DNA from: Cylicocyclus nassatus
Lineage: Eukaryota; Nematoda; Chromadorea; Rhabditida; Strongylidae
Length of the DNA stretch: 64,000 nucleotides
Direction: 5' to 3'
Assembly: GCA_958299035.1 (NCBI GenBank)
Contig: CATQJL010000001.1
Coordinates: 31,235,554 to 31,299,553 of the forward strand
Positions within the stretch are counted from its first letter, which is position 1; every line of letters starts with the position of its first letter. The notes under the pieces are model-generated. The model saw only the letters and a list, made by a program, of their open reading frames with translations, did no database searches and was not told where the DNA came from. The position numbers and the translations under genes are program-made. Positions 11,286 to 23,776 of the stretch are shown here, in pieces.

Positions 11286-12006
11286 TCTTAAGACAAGGAC
11301 CAACCATTAGGTAGAATCTTTTGTATTTCTAGCAATTCAGTTTTCAGAATTATACTTATTTTTTGCATATAAATTCCATTGAAGGATAGAACGCAAGAAA
11401 AGAATTATGTACTTGTTTAGTACAAGTTCACGCATATGAATGATTATGTAAACTAGTGTAAGTACTGTTGACTACTACTTGCTCAAAACAATGAAGGCCA
11501 ACATAATAATTTTAGAAAACAATTCTGGATTGAAGTGCCGACAATTATACTTAAATTGACCTCAAAAATGCGCGCCATTGTATCTGTTGTCGACCACATT
11601 TGGGACACCAATTCTGAAAAAAAAAACTTTATGAGTTTGGAGGGGATCGAGAATGACGTGTGCCGAAGATTCAGCGAGAACACATAGCGAGGCATACGTC
11701 AAATTTCATAAATGTGAAGCAAACTAGCACTGAACGCTTTCGCAAGCAAGACAAAACATCAAACAAAGCATAAGCAAAGAAAGAGAGAATAAGAAAAAGA
11801 TGACCTCTGAGTCATTTGCGTCTTGAGCTAACATTTTCAGCAAGAGAGAAATAGGAAAAGACAAGTCATCGAAATGCTGAAAAACACCTCTTCAATCAGA
11901 AAGAATGCTGCCTTTACTTTTTCAACTATTTGGTTGACGTAAGTTTTGCAACTTTTCTCATAATTTTTTCTTATTTTATGTAGCAATCTTATTCCCTGAC
12001 ATCTCG
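11286..12006. other. No recognisable content
   Basis: AT-rich; the only notable frame (11483-11695 minus) is unrecognised. Confidence 0.4.
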
Positions 12007-12008
12007 TA

Positions 12009-12516
12009 CTCAGACAAATCACCGGAACTTCCGCAGGACAGGCCAAATTTGCAGAAGTTCCGCAGAACTTTGTTAACTATTGCAAAAATGAAGACGTTAA
12101 AAATCGGAACTTCCGCGGGACTTCCATGCCAAACTGGTTGAAAACCGGAACTTCCGCAGAACCTTCTTCAAAATCCTGCGGAAATTCCGAAAAATGCCAG
12201 AGGTTCCGCAGCACTTTGGCCTGCCAGAACTTCCGCAGAACCTTGAATGTGTTGTCTCGTATGAGTTGCCCCGCCAACTAGAGTGCATTATCCAGCATGT
12301 CATCCATAGTGCAAGGGATAGTAGGTGAGTCTCAAAGTCAATAGAGTAAGGTTCAAATCTCACTTAGGTGTTCTCTTTCGCTGTTGTGGTTGGCATTCTT
12401 CGGAACTTCCGCAGGACCTCATTTCGGAACTTCCGCAGCACATTTACGGAACTTCCGCAGGTGACCCGGCGGAACTTCCGCTTGCGTTCTGCGGAAGTTC
12501 CGGTCATTTGTCTGAG
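12009..12516. mobile_element. CTCAGA-ended element with GGAACTTCCGCAG motif array
   Basis: The left end CTCAGACAAATCACCGGAAC and the right end (minus strand) CTCAGACAAATGACCGGAAC are inverted repeats. They are flanked by TA on both sides (12007-12008, 12517-12518). About twelve copies of GGAACTTCCGCAG or variants are scattered through the 508 bp, including in the termini. The ends resemble those of the SL element (CTCAGATAATC). No coding sequence is evident; the frames there are motif translations. Confidence 0.8.
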
Positions 12517-12518
12517 TA

Positions 12519-13085
12519 AACTGTGATGTAAGCTGCAGGTCTGCGCACAAACCATTTAGTTTTTAACAGCGTATAGGATAATTTTAAGCATTTTTGAAAA
12601 CTGCTGAGTGTCGAGGTTTCACGATTTTGTGGCAAACATGGAACTGTACAAAACCTGAATCAAACATATCGAAAAGCAATTATAGGCGCATGGTGCTAGA
12701 TATTGACATATCAGAACCAGCAAAAAAGAAATGGAACCCAAAGACAAATCAATATAGAGTGCCTTTGAGAATTTGAACCAGTCAAATGCATCAAATATGA
12801 AGGGCCCTCTGTCAATAACTAAATGTAATGAAAATTGCATCATTATCCTAATATTGCCAAAAAATGAATGCGCTACATTCAGAAAGACAAAAGTTCTATA
12901 AAAAGTTACGTTACTTATGTGCCAACCTCATGTTTCATCGTAGTCAAGTCTAATTTGAATCAAAGCGCATTCACGAGATCATTCAAAGATAGGTAAGCTC
13001 GAGGGGCTAAAGAGGTTTTGGAATCCCTAGTCTGAAGGGTCCAATAGCTTCATTGAAAGATATCTGCGCCTGCGGCACCCACATA
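12519..13085. other. No recognisable content
   Basis: AT-rich. ACTTATGTGCCAACCT at 12909-12924 resembles the outer end of the mariner-type terminus at 41298, but I could not define an element here. Confidence 0.35.
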
Positions 13086-13951
13086 TTAGGGTGATCGTTA
13101 AAAAATGGGGCAGCTCGATTTATTAAATTTTGAGATTTTTTGTTTCGATCAACAACAAGCAGGCCGCAACGTGACCTTCGCTTATATAAGCGACCTTCGC
13201 CTATTATTCCGGCAAAGCGTCAACGCTCCTCTTCCACAACCCCACGCGTGGCGCCCTGAAGAACTCGAACAAGGTTTTTTGAGCATTGCTCATTCTTGCG
13301 CTGCCATACCTCAAAGTTATAGAGCAATTGATATACCATTCGAAAGAGCTCTTCATGCTCTTTCAGACAGTATATTAAAAATACAGGATTTCTTTCTATT
13401 TCTAGGTACAAAAGCGAACTATCTGAAAAATCGCGATTTTTGGCGCAATAAAAACCAGTAAATCAAGTTTCAATCTGTATTTTCCGGAGATAGATGAAAT
13501 GTGAGGTAAGCTGCATATGGATGGATAGAGCGTAAAAAGCTCTTTCAGATGATACCTATAAAACATGCGTTCACCTGCAAAGCATTGAATAGCACGTATC
13601 TTTGTTCTCAAAGATGCTAATGACCATATCTCCTGAATTTGAAAGTTTACACCAGCAACCCATCGTGGGTCTGGTAACTGTACCTTCACGCATTGCAGCA
13701 GTAGTACCTTGGATGGTTTCGCATGTTTCACTGCGCAGATACTGCTCGAAGTTTATAATTTGTCAAAGTGATTAACTTTGCAATTCAGCCACTATAAAAA
13801 TTATTAGGTATGTAAATGACCTTATATAGGCATTTTCTAAAAGAGAATAATTTATGCTAACATCTATCAAAATTGGGAAGTTTAATCATTTTTCTTTTTT
13901 GAGAAATCTACATTTATTCTCTGAGTGCCCCATTTTTATTCATCACCCTAA
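13086..13951. mobile_element. MITE with TA target, TTAGGGTGAT ends
   Basis: The left end TTAGGGTGATCGTTAAAAAA..GGGGCA and the right end (minus) TTAGGGTGATGAATAAAAAT..GGGGCA are inverted repeats of about 30 bp. TA is on both sides. No transposase is visible; frames 13105-13461 and 13402-13731 are unrecognised. It shares its right TA with the next element. Confidence 0.75.
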
Positions 13952-13953
13952 TA

Positions 13954-15731
13954 TTAGGTTGTCCCGAAAGTTTTGTATGTTTTTTCAAACCACTGTAAAA
14001 CCACGCACAATGAAGATTTGAGTGAGTTTCAACGTGCATTCGATGCAGCTTTTCCTCTTCTTTCTTATGGATGCACTTTCATACCATAATCTTGTATGCT
14101 TTTTTTGATAATTGCCAAAATTCTCCACCTGTCAATTTTACCTGCTCGAAGTTGAGCTAATTTTCAAAAATTTCATTACAAAGTTTCGAAAAAGACTAAG
14201 TATGGGTCAAATAGAGCAACTCTCGGGCTACAAGCTTTTATTTTTAGATTCTCCTAATCTGCTGACTTTAACTTCGAAAAATTATTTCTCCAGAGGCCTT
14301 GGTTTTTCAAAGTCAGCAAAGTCATGAAACGCGCAATTGCAGCAAAAGCATGAAAGCTTTTGAGTTTTTGCAAATTTAAACTTGTTTGTTATTTAACACT
14401 AGCTGGCTTACCCGGCTCCGCCGTATCCGGACCAAACTTGGCACACATACACTTCGGGCCCCGGCGGGTGTCACAGTCCACTTTTCGTTATCGATCGATG
14501 TCGATTTTACCGATTTTTATCGATTTTTTGCAGAGTTCACCTACAGGGCTAGGAGTTGGCACAGGGGGAAACTGAGCATGGGGATTCCGAATACAATATT
14601 AGTTTTCAGAATTACCGATTACTTTTATTGATTTTATCGATTTTTTGTAAATTTTGACATGCGAGGCTGGGATTTTGCACAGGGGGGGGGGTAATCGAGC
14701 ATGCTGATTACGAACACAATATTAGTTTTCAGGTTCGTCCATTACTTTTATCGATTTTATCGATTTTTTTTTGTAAAGTTTGACCTGCGGGGCTGGGAGT
14801 TTGCACAGGGGGGTAATCGAGCATGCAGATTACGAATACAATATTAGTTTTCAAGATCGTCCATCACTTTTACTCGATTTATTATTATTTTTTCAAGATC
14901 GTCCATCACTTTGCTCGATTACCCCCCTGTGCCAACTCCCAGCCCCCTAGCTCAAACTTTGCAAAAAAAATCGATAAAATCGATAAAAGTAATCGATAAT
15001 CCTGAAAACCAATATTGTATTCGGAATCCCCATGCTCGATTACCCCCCTGTGCCAACTCCCAGCCCCGTAGGTGAACTCAGCAAAAAAATCGATAAAAAT
15101 CGATAAAATCGATATCGATCGATGACGAAAAGTAGCCTATGACACCCACCGGGGCCCGTAGTGTATGTGTGCCAAGTTTGGTCCGAATCGGTTCAGAAAT
15201 GGAATTTTCTATTCGGAACATACGTACATACATACAGACAGACAGACATACAGACAGACAAACAGACATTCAGCTTTATGTATAAGATGATTTATGCAAC
15301 ATAACCAAGTTTGATTTGCTTCAAAAATCAGCTTTTTGGAATTTTCGGTAATTTTACGTGATAAAACGTGTCCAAAAAGCCGCGGTTTTTCTCAAATAAA
15401 TAATTATTACGGACATTATAAACGTGGCCCACGTAATCTAAAATAGGTGCGATGTAGCCAAAGGTTTGCCCTACATAAAAGTCACCAGCGCTCATCGAAA
15501 ATATCAAGATAAAAATTTGAAAATCCAGGAAAATTTTGGCGCTACTGCTGAGGTGCTCAAAAAGCCATGGCGATAACATCGTAAAGACTGGGTAGATCAG
15601 TGAACAAATATAGCTATAAGAAAGAGGATGCAAAAAATGAGTAGAATGACACCTAGGCCGTCCATGGATTGGTGTTCTGTGAGGTTTAGTGAGCGACGAA
15701 AAAAACCGACAAAACTTTCGGGACAACCTAA
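13954..15731. mobile_element. Mariner-type MITE interrupted by a Helitron
   Basis: The termini TTAGGTTGTCCCGAAAGTTT and complement are perfect over at least 22 bp and flanked by TA. Without the nested Helitron (14399-15287) the element is about 889 bp. No transposase frame remains. The 132-codon frame at 15328-15726 (minus) is unrecognised and runs into the terminal repeat, so it is probably not a protein. Confidence 0.8.
14399..15287 (-). mobile_element. Helitron-like element H3 (complete, minus)
   Basis: On the minus strand it begins TCTTATACATAAAGCTGAAT after an A and ends CCAGCTAG before a T: the Helitron boundary rule with no target duplication. Inside are 118-bp satellite units. A segment with ACTTGGCACACATACAC recurs in opposite orientation near the other end, giving subterminal inverted repeats of about 165 bp. 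A short CAGACAGACATA tract lies near the 5' end. No Rep/helicase is encoded, so it is non-autonomous. Confidence 0.75.
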
Positions 15732-15733
15732 TA

Positions 15734-18700
15734 TATTAATCTAGGTTCGTGTGAACTTCATGGAGAATGAGCAGTAAAGAAACCCTGCCATTGAGCGAAT
15801 CACTGTAAGAAACGCATACATGAAAATGTTAAGTAAATGAATTACTTCAAGGAATACACTCTTTCTTCAAAAGTATTTAGGGCTCATCAATTGAGGTAGA
15901 AGTCTAAAAATTATGCAAGTAGATAGTTACCAGCCACATAAGCAAAGGTCATGAATTATGCACTTGGATGACAGCACGCATGGAGCTTTTGGGTTCCAGG
16001 TATGAAAAAGATTAAGATGTAGTAAATTAACTATACTATCATAAGAGAAACAGTTTTCATGTCCGGTCAACTACTATCCGCAGAAGTTTTATGCTACCAT
16101 GTCAATCCTCAAAATCACAAGTTTCGATAATGTTTGATGTTTGATTCTATAAGATAGTTTTCTATCGATTTTCAGCTGCAGCCGGAAGAATATCATTGTT
16201 TTCTGGCAGCAGCTAAAATTTCCTAATAATGTGTACAATTTCGAGATCTAGAGAATTTTTCAAGAGTGAAGGTTAACGAATATCTTTTCTCATTCAAAAA
16301 AGCAAATTTCAGACTGTCTACAAGAGTCCTGATATGTGTAAAAGTACTGATAAGCCAAGATGCTGGTGAGCAGCAAGATAGCAATACCCCCAGAATTTAT
16401 GGGAATTCTTGATTATCCTTGTCCTTATTTTTGTTAAGCTTTTTATTTGATAATATCATTGCCCATCAGCTTTTCTACAGAAAAGAGAAGACAACTGCTG
16501 TGAAGCATCAATAATACCACTTTTATCTGCTAGATGAAGGCTTGTAGACGCAATATTGCGGGACCTATAAAAATGCTAATTCGGAAGGTCAAAGAAAAGT
16601 AAATGGAGGCTCTAAAGCGGACCATTTCGTACTGAGAGCGGAGACACTGAGTGGTTAGAACTGGTTTATGTGAACAATAAAATGTGGAGGAGTTTTTACT
16701 GAAGATTAATTGATTATCGTGGAAATTTCTTGTGGCTGAAGAACCTCCGAGACTCTTTGCTGTACCGAACCCATTTTTCTTTCAGACCAAATAAGGCACT
16801 ACATACACTGGGACAAGAGATAGTTTTTTCGTGCTTGTAATAGAGAATCAAGGACCATCATTGTTGAAAAATGAGGATTTGGTATGATTCAACCCTCCTT
16901 TAGACTTTTCCAAAACAAAGCCTAACTGTACATCTCACCTTCTTTCGTGCCATCTTCTACCAGTCAATGGCTCATAAGTCAGAATCGGAGCACGAAAACC
17001 AATTTGAATATCAACAGGGGTATTACAGGAATTGCCTTTGTTGACTCAAAAGGAAAAATTCAAATTTACGAAAGAGTGAAGGTGCAACGAAATGAGTTCT
17101 TCGCTGTCGAAACAGGTTCGAGAAGGGTAAATGAAAAATAATTGATACCAGAAAATGTTGCAAGTGTGAAGTATTTCTATGAATAATGAATGGCTAAGAG
17201 GCGTTTAAATCCTTTTTGACTTTTTTCTGACGAGGGATTGCAGCTGGTCTTTTGGCCTCTTTAGTTTTGACCACTCGTGAATGCTAAGCAATGGAGCTTC
17301 TATTTTCTTTAAAGTTCGCTGTAGCTACGCTTGCGAAGTCAAAAACAAAATGGCTGCAGTAAAAAAAAAACGGCGTGTTTCTCAGTATTTCTCGGAGCAA
17401 ATTTTTATGAATATCAATAAATTATTCACGTATCCTAATCACTGATTATCGCTTGCTGGAATCTCAAAATTCTCTTCATAGACCTTTACAGCAGCTCAAG
17501 TATATTCTCGATAAGTTTCCAGCTTGACAGACCCGAGAAAATTGCGGGAAGTTGGACTAGACGATAATAAAGGTAGAAAATTACAGAAATTTTGAAAGTG
17601 ACAAAAAAGCCGTGTCTCTAGTCTACGAACTACTCCTCGCGATTGACTTCGCAAAGTAAACGGAATAAAAAATGCATTTTTTTTTCAAATGGAAACTAGT
17701 TTTCGTCACTGATTATGTTTACGCACAGAAACAGGACACAGTTTTCGCATTTCCAAGAATCATAGAAAACAACGGATACAGAAAAGGCAGAAAGAGCAAT
17801 GAGTGGAAATGGTGGATTGAAACCTTCATTTCAAAGAAATTCAATTGTGTGTTTAAAAAATCTTCAAAACCGGCTACATGCGCTACAGCGATAGCAGTGC
17901 AGATTGTTAGAGGGTATCAGATGCAGAAACGGGTTCGACGATTGCACTTGTGAAAGTTTCAAGCGTAAGCAAACAACGGTCGAGACAGAGAGCTTGTTTT
18001 AATTAGGAGGTCAAACATTTGATGTTTATTATGAGAGCGAAATTTGAGCTGCTGCGCGGTGCTCTGAAACTGAAGTCAGTCTAGAAAAAGCCATATAATT
18101 GGAGTTGGAATATAGAGTGACCACTGTATCTAGAAATTTGGCTTTTTATGGAAAAGTCCAAATGTTTTGCGAAAAAGCACCCAAGTCGCAAGCCGAATCA
18201 AAAATTGCAGATGGTCCACTTCTAAAGAGAAACCTCTTAAAATATCTAAAAGACTAAAGCACTCCTTCCGTTGGGATTTGATGGTTGCAAGTAGATAAAA
18301 ACACATATTTAGAAGTCTCTCATTTTTTCTTTGCCTCCCTCTTCGACTTCTGCAACAAGTTTAAGGGTCAGGGACAGTCAGTAAACTCCCTGGGCTTTCA
18401 AGAGTTGTGAAGTGCAGGATTAGTGGCACTTTTCAGTTTAAAGCTCTAATAATGACATAGGTTACGGCATAACAAAATTTTGCAAAAGCAGGATACAAAG
18501 GAAATGTTGGCAAGCTTTGTTCTTTTTCCATCAAGCAGTTGAAGAAAATCTACATATTAGAGTTCTGATGGCAAGATGATACTTACTTCAAATGATCCTT
18601 GCTTCTATGTGATTAGGCACGTATGCTCTGAATCTATGGGTAAGTCTGAAGGCATCTTTTAATGTCAAAGTTTTGGGAGATGGAGCGAATAACAGACTTT

Positions 18701-20680
18701 ATTGCTCAGAAAGATTTATTTACACTAAACTTTGATAAAAAGAGGCGCTTTAATACCACTTAAATTATTCAATCACGTCTTGGTCAAATTGATTGAGTTT
18801 TGCTGTCTGCGTTGATACTGTTTTTCAGCACAAATTTCTGCTCAATAGATGACAAAAAAGCGAAGGAAGGGTGCTTTATGCAAATAAAATATTTTGAAAA
18901 TGAAGGTATGAACTTAGCTAGATTTAAACTGAATCAACAACGAGTCAATTAAGGCTGCTTCCACTGATACGAAATCCCGGGAACAGTTCCAGCACTGCAC
19001 TCAGTTCGAACGCTGTGCTGGAACTGTTTCCACTTCAAGATCACTATGAACGTAGCCTAAACTCTGTCTTCAAAGTCGTACAGTTTGTTTGGTTAGTAAC
19101 CTTACAGCGGCCCATAAAAGTAAAGATGAGCCAAAACTTGAAAAAGACTTGCAGAACTACTCGCATATGCGATGATGAGAAAAGATATCGAACTCAGTTT
19201 TTGCCCCGCATCAATTTCTTCTGAATTTCTTGTGAAAGTAGTTGATGACATGTGTACTTTACCATTACATCACGACACATCCAATGCGGAGATCTGGCTT
19301 TGAAGAACTGTTGAGCACGATCTGTTACAGATCTGCATCAGATTTTAGGCAAAGGGTTGTTTATTTCTTAGTGAGTGCATCACAAATTACCAAATATTTT
19401 CTGATGTCTCCTTTGCTCAGTTTGTAAAGGCAAAACTTTGAAGTAAGGCAGATCGGATAATATTATCGTAAGAAAGCATATTTCTTATTAATAATCTGCA
19501 ATTTGTTTTTCTTCTTCTGGATAATCAAGTGCACACTGATAACAGAGCGGAAGCGACAGAGATTTTACTGCATGAGATCGCTTTTTAGTTGCGAAAGATA
19601 GAAGAGTAAGAAGAGAAGAGTAAGAATGTCTCGACTACTAACTATGGAAAGAGCTCTCAAAAGAGAGACTTATTTAGTCGAAGTAGCCTCTCTAACTAAA
19701 ATATGTATACCATATCAAAGGGCATAAAACGCTGACTCCAGAACGGCCTTCTTTACCTGCAGAACGTTTACGGACGAGGAGTTATGATGAGAATTCAAAC
19801 AGCAGAACTATTACCTTGATTTCACGCGTATAAGGCGCGGGGGATTTTTTTCAAAATCGAACAGCCCAGACACGCCAAGGGACTTTACAACCAAGAGACC
19901 CTATAACGTGCTGTATATTGCTTAAGAGAATCGTGCGGTATAAAAGTTTCCGGAATACAGTGAAGCGGCTGAGCAGCTCGCCTGAAAAATCGAAAAAGTG
20001 GCCTTATACGCGTGAAATTAGGGTAATGAAAGGCAATGATGATAAAGTCATCGACATAACGCGCAGGTGTGCATAGTGCAAACGGGAGTGCGCGAAGAGT
20101 CATTGGCTATGAGCCGGTGAATATGCAAATATAGCAAGGAGCACGAGATGAAAGCAAACTGCTCGCTCGAACTCTATATTAAAATTATAAGAAATAAAAA
20201 ACAGTCGGTTTTAGGGTATCTATGAAAAGTTGTAGAGTGCGGCGAGAACGGTACACAGTACTAGAGAGGTTGAGAAGATGCGTTCCATTGGACAAAACGC
20301 CGATCTCCACCGTTCTTGACCTATGATTGAGGTCACACAGCATTTTTGTGCGAAAATTTCGCAGTCTTGCTTTTCCAAGCGGTAAGGCATCTAGCCGTTA
20401 GTCTGTTTAAATTTACCGTAAGAAAAGACGAACACGCTTTGATTGATGCAATCTGATGCACAACTCCACAAGTGAAAGGAAGAGAAGAATTTATTAGAAG
20501 ACGGAGAGGATGGAGAAATATAGAGGAAGTCAGCGGGCCCAGGCTTTACAGATAATGTTCTTGCGATATTTTTAGGGATTCCATATTAGGAATGCCTCTC
20601 ATGAAGTAAATGTCACGTTTGGGAGTGCCGCACAAAGCAAAGAGATGAAAATTCAGATTGCAGCAAAAGTTGAAGGTATG
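15734..20680. other. ~5 kb without recognisable gene or repeat
   Basis: This is the longest stretch without a visible mobile element. Open frames are short: 16947-17141 (64 codons), 17672-17953 (93 codons) and 19015-19224 (69 codons) on plus, none recognisable. They could be exons of an unrecognised host gene, but I see no convincing splice-linked set. A minus frame at 19885-20103 contains ARYVDDFII, the core of a reverse-transcriptase motif C, without other RT motifs I can confirm. Confidence 0.4.
18979..19031. other. 17-nt stem hairpin
   Basis: GGGAACAGTTCCAGCAC (18979-18995) pairs with 19015-19031 at 16 of 17 positions around a 19-nt loop. The region is otherwise non-repetitive. It may be an RNA hairpin or the relic of a small inverted repeat. 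Confidence 0.65.
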
Positions 20681-20689
20681 ACAGCTCTT

Positions 20690-21410
20690 TGCAAATTTTA
20701 ATAGTGTGTGGCCAGCAAAGCTTCTACCGTACTTGCAAGAAAAGCTTGTAGGAGAAGAAAAGACATCTTTTACCATCAAATCATGCCTTTGCAGGTAGTT
20801 GCACTTTGGTTGAAACTGATTTCTTTGACTGTATCATACCTTAACCTGCACAGAATTCTTTCTTCATTTGATCTTTCGTTGACATCGGCATACTTCCTTT
20901 TCCAAAACCAATCAAATAAATGTGTGGCACAAAGTTTTTTTTAGGATCGATACAGTTTCAATAATAATCTTCATTTATTCAATAAATCATTCTTTCTGGC
21001 AGATGCCGTCTACATCTGCAAGAAAGAATGATTTATTGAATGAATGAAGATTAATATTGAAACTGTATCGATCATAGCAAAAAAGTGTGTGCCACGCATT
21101 TGTCTGACTGGTAGGTAGATGCGAACGAGAGTTCAAATAAGGAAAGAATGTAATTTTGTGCAGATCAAGGTATGATATAGTCAACGAAATTAATTTCAAC
21201 CAAAGTGCAACTACCTGCGAAGACATGATTCGTCGTTAAATACTAGTATATATTTTATATTTATATATATATATTATATTTTTATATTTATTATATTTTT
21301 TATATAAATACTAGTATAATATTTTTTTTCTCATACAAGCTTTTCCTGCAAGTACGGTCCATGCTTTGCTGGCCTTACACATTTAAAATTTGCAAAGAGC
21401 TGTCATAAGC
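20690..21410. repeat. Large palindrome, ~330-bp arms
   Basis: The sequence from about 20690 to 21000 is repeated in inverse orientation from about 21010 to 21410 with almost no spacer. AAAGAATGATTTATTGAAT..GAAG and GTGTG(g/c)CAC recur inverted, and AGCAAAGC is at both outer ends. The right arm carries an AT-rich insertion of about 100 bp (21236-21335, TATATTTTTATATTT type). No terminal motif identifies the family. A foldback element or a hairpin formed by inverted duplication are both possible. Confidence 0.75.
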
Positions 21411-21432
21411 CTAACTAGTATTTATTATACTA

Positions 21433-22330
21433 TTAGGTTGCTGCATAAGTTCTGTCCGATTTGAATTTTTTGAGTTCAAAATGTCATAACTTCTTTCAAA
21501 GTCAACCTTAGCAGTTTCTTGGGTATCGGATGCATTTTGAGACTTGCGAGAAACCTTGTTAAGGAAAAAGCAAGAACTCAACAACTTCACAGCGTTTTTC
21601 TTCAAATCTGTCTTCTTTGACATGGCAATGCTCCCTTATGAGAAATGATAGGCATTATATCTAATGATGGATAGATAGAGGAATTTTCGTAGATTATTTT
21701 GCAACATAAAGAAGCCCATAGGCTCTGCGTTGCTGAGAGATTTTTTTGACCGAGCAAAAAAGGAGCCACTTTTTGACCTCACTTTAGCACATGTGTGCAT
21801 ACCTATTTATGAATTATGAAAATTCTACAATGGACGTGAAGGCCGAAAAAGAATTGGTGGATGGATTCTTCTAGCTCTTCCTTTACCCTAGCACTTCCAA
21901 CTTTGAACTCATCGATCACTTCTATTCGCAGGAAGTTATTGCTTGTAAAACATCTATACAGAAAATTGATATTGACAATAAATTTTACTAGCAAGACGTT
22001 TTCTTCAAGAAACGGAACTCATGCGTATGCTAGCCTATTACTCCTTTATTCCGCAACCAATCAAAAAACCCAACCTGAAGGGCGCATTTTGGAGATTTCC
22101 TTGCAAGAACATATTTCTAGAGCGAGAACGTACCTTGGCCACTTGAAGATTTTGGGTCTGAAATCTCCTTACACTAAGAAATTTATTGAAATTTGATGTG
22201 CATTAGAAAGAGCAAGAAAAGCACTTCTTAGTGATACTAACAATATCGCATTAGAGATGAAAATCTATTAGAACAGCTGCTTCAAACATAAGGCAAAAAA
22301 AATTCGGACAGAACTTATGCAGCAACCTAA
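21433..22330. mobile_element. MITE, TTAGGTTGCTGCATAAGT ends, TA target
   Basis: The left end TTAGGTTGCTGCATAAGTTC and its perfect complement at the right (22303-22330) are flanked by TA (21431-21432, 22331-22332). At 898 bp it is too short for mariner plus transposase. The 111-codon frame at 21861-22196 shows no transposase motif. Confidence 0.78.
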
Positions 22331-22332
22331 TA

Positions 22333-23092
22333 CATTAGCGCTAAACACATACGGAAATCTATTTCAACTGTAACAGTATGCTAAAAGGTTTCGTCTCCAG
22401 CGATAATGTGTATTTGCCATTTACATTATCGAGCTATTTCAGTCTAGAATTTTATTTATGGGTATACAAGCTCACTTCACCGTAATAAATACGAGCTTCT
22501 TTTAGCCCCTTTCGTCGCTAGTCTCTATAATTTGAAATTCTGAACAATCATAAGCGCAGAGTCATGAAAGTTTGAACATAAACCAATGTGAAGGTTCAAA
22601 TAAGACTCTCTTCTGCTACAGTTCAAGTCTTCAGAGTATTATAGATTCTATTACCAGCTCTTTTCAATTGTGCAAAGTCTGTGTTGTTTGAGTGTGTCTA
22701 CGAAAAGTTATGACTTTCCAGCAAGTAACACAAACGGGCCAATTTGATTTATTTTGGCATTTTCAGGGAAATCATAACTTTTCATAGAAAGGCTTAATCG
22801 GCGCGAACTTTGCACTGCTAGAAAGAGCTGTTAAAAGAAACTACAATATTGACTGCTCCGATTTTTGTTGCAAGTTTCCGATTTTCTATAACCCTTCACG
22901 AAACAAATTTTGAGTAATTTTGGTTTTCAGCTTCTATCTCCTTCATTTGTCACAGTAAGAACAACTGGGGCACCGATGCAAAGAGCATGAGTTCCTCTCT
23001 TACATAAAATTTGGCCGTACAAATCCGTTGAGAATCTCAAGAGTTATGAACTTTTGAAAATGATGCGAACGAATTTTCGGGACAACTTAATA
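22333..23092. other. Right end of a mariner-type element
   Basis: The last ~180 bp (22910-23092) end in CGAATTTTCGGGACAACTTAA and recur nearly unchanged at 40887-41074. This marks the terminus of a mariner-type repeat whose left end I could not place. Around 22700-22790, ACGAAAAGTTATGACTTTCC recurs as an imperfect inverted repeat. Confidence 0.55.
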
Positions 23093-23094
23093 TA

Positions 23095-23772
23095 CAGGGT
23101 GTCCCAAAAGTGAGTACACACTTTTCAAACGTCAATATCTCTCTTCCCAATAGGTCTTTTTTCGCCGTTCAAGTATCATTATGTGGAGGAGGCTTCAGCT
23201 TAGATTTACCGTATTGAGCAAATCACGACCGCTCTTCTTCACTGTAGGATTACGGTAAGAACTTTCAGCAAGTACAACTATTGTGAAATATGCCATCTGA
23301 CAAAAACTTTTTCAAAAAAGATGAAAAATAGTGTACTAAGGTTTTCGCGCACGCTGATTCCACTGCACTACTTTTTATGAGTGTTTTCAGCTTTTTTGAC
23401 GGTGTAATCACATTTCTGACAAATATTGAGAATTTGGATATTACGGTTTACCTGGAATAACTTTAGAAAGAAGCATCATAGTAAAGTGGGAATTTCATAT
23501 TTGAAATCAGCAACTCCCATTACCATAGTATAGAAGTTTCTGGTTTGTTTGGTTTTGTTCCGAGGCAGAATATAGCCTCCAATGGCGTGAAATCCTTGTC
23601 GAAGATTCTACAGTTATCCTACAGTGATGAAGATCGGTCGGTGGTTCGCTCAATACCGTAAATCTAAGTTAAAGCCTTCTCTACAGAATGGTACTCAAAT
23701 AGCGAAAAAAGACACAATGGGAAGAGAGATATTAGCAATTGAAAAGTGTGTACTTACTTTTGAGACACCCTG
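23095..23772. mobile_element. Long-TIR element, CAGGGTGTCCCAAAA ends
   Basis: 678 bp, TA on both sides. The termini CAGGGTGTCCCAAAAGTGAG and complement continue into inverted arms of roughly 170-180 bp. The CTGTAGGATTACGGTAAGAA and CTAAG..TTTACCG segments recur near the right end in inverse orientation. The Tc1/mariner-type design is inferred from TA and CAGGG ends. No transposase is present. Related to the element at 24601-25281. Confidence 0.78.
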
Positions 23773-23776
23773 TATA

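Noticed and set aside
12330..12375. Possible tRNA B-box (GGTTCAAATCTC)
   Set aside because: No acceptor stem, A-box or anticodon arm can be folded around it, and it lies inside the 12009-12516 element.
12009..12516. GGAACTTCC array as heat-shock or STAT sites carried by a transposon
   Set aside because: The spacing is GAA-C-TTC, not the two-base spacing of heat-shock elements. The repeats extend into the TIR, so transposase binding is the simpler reading.
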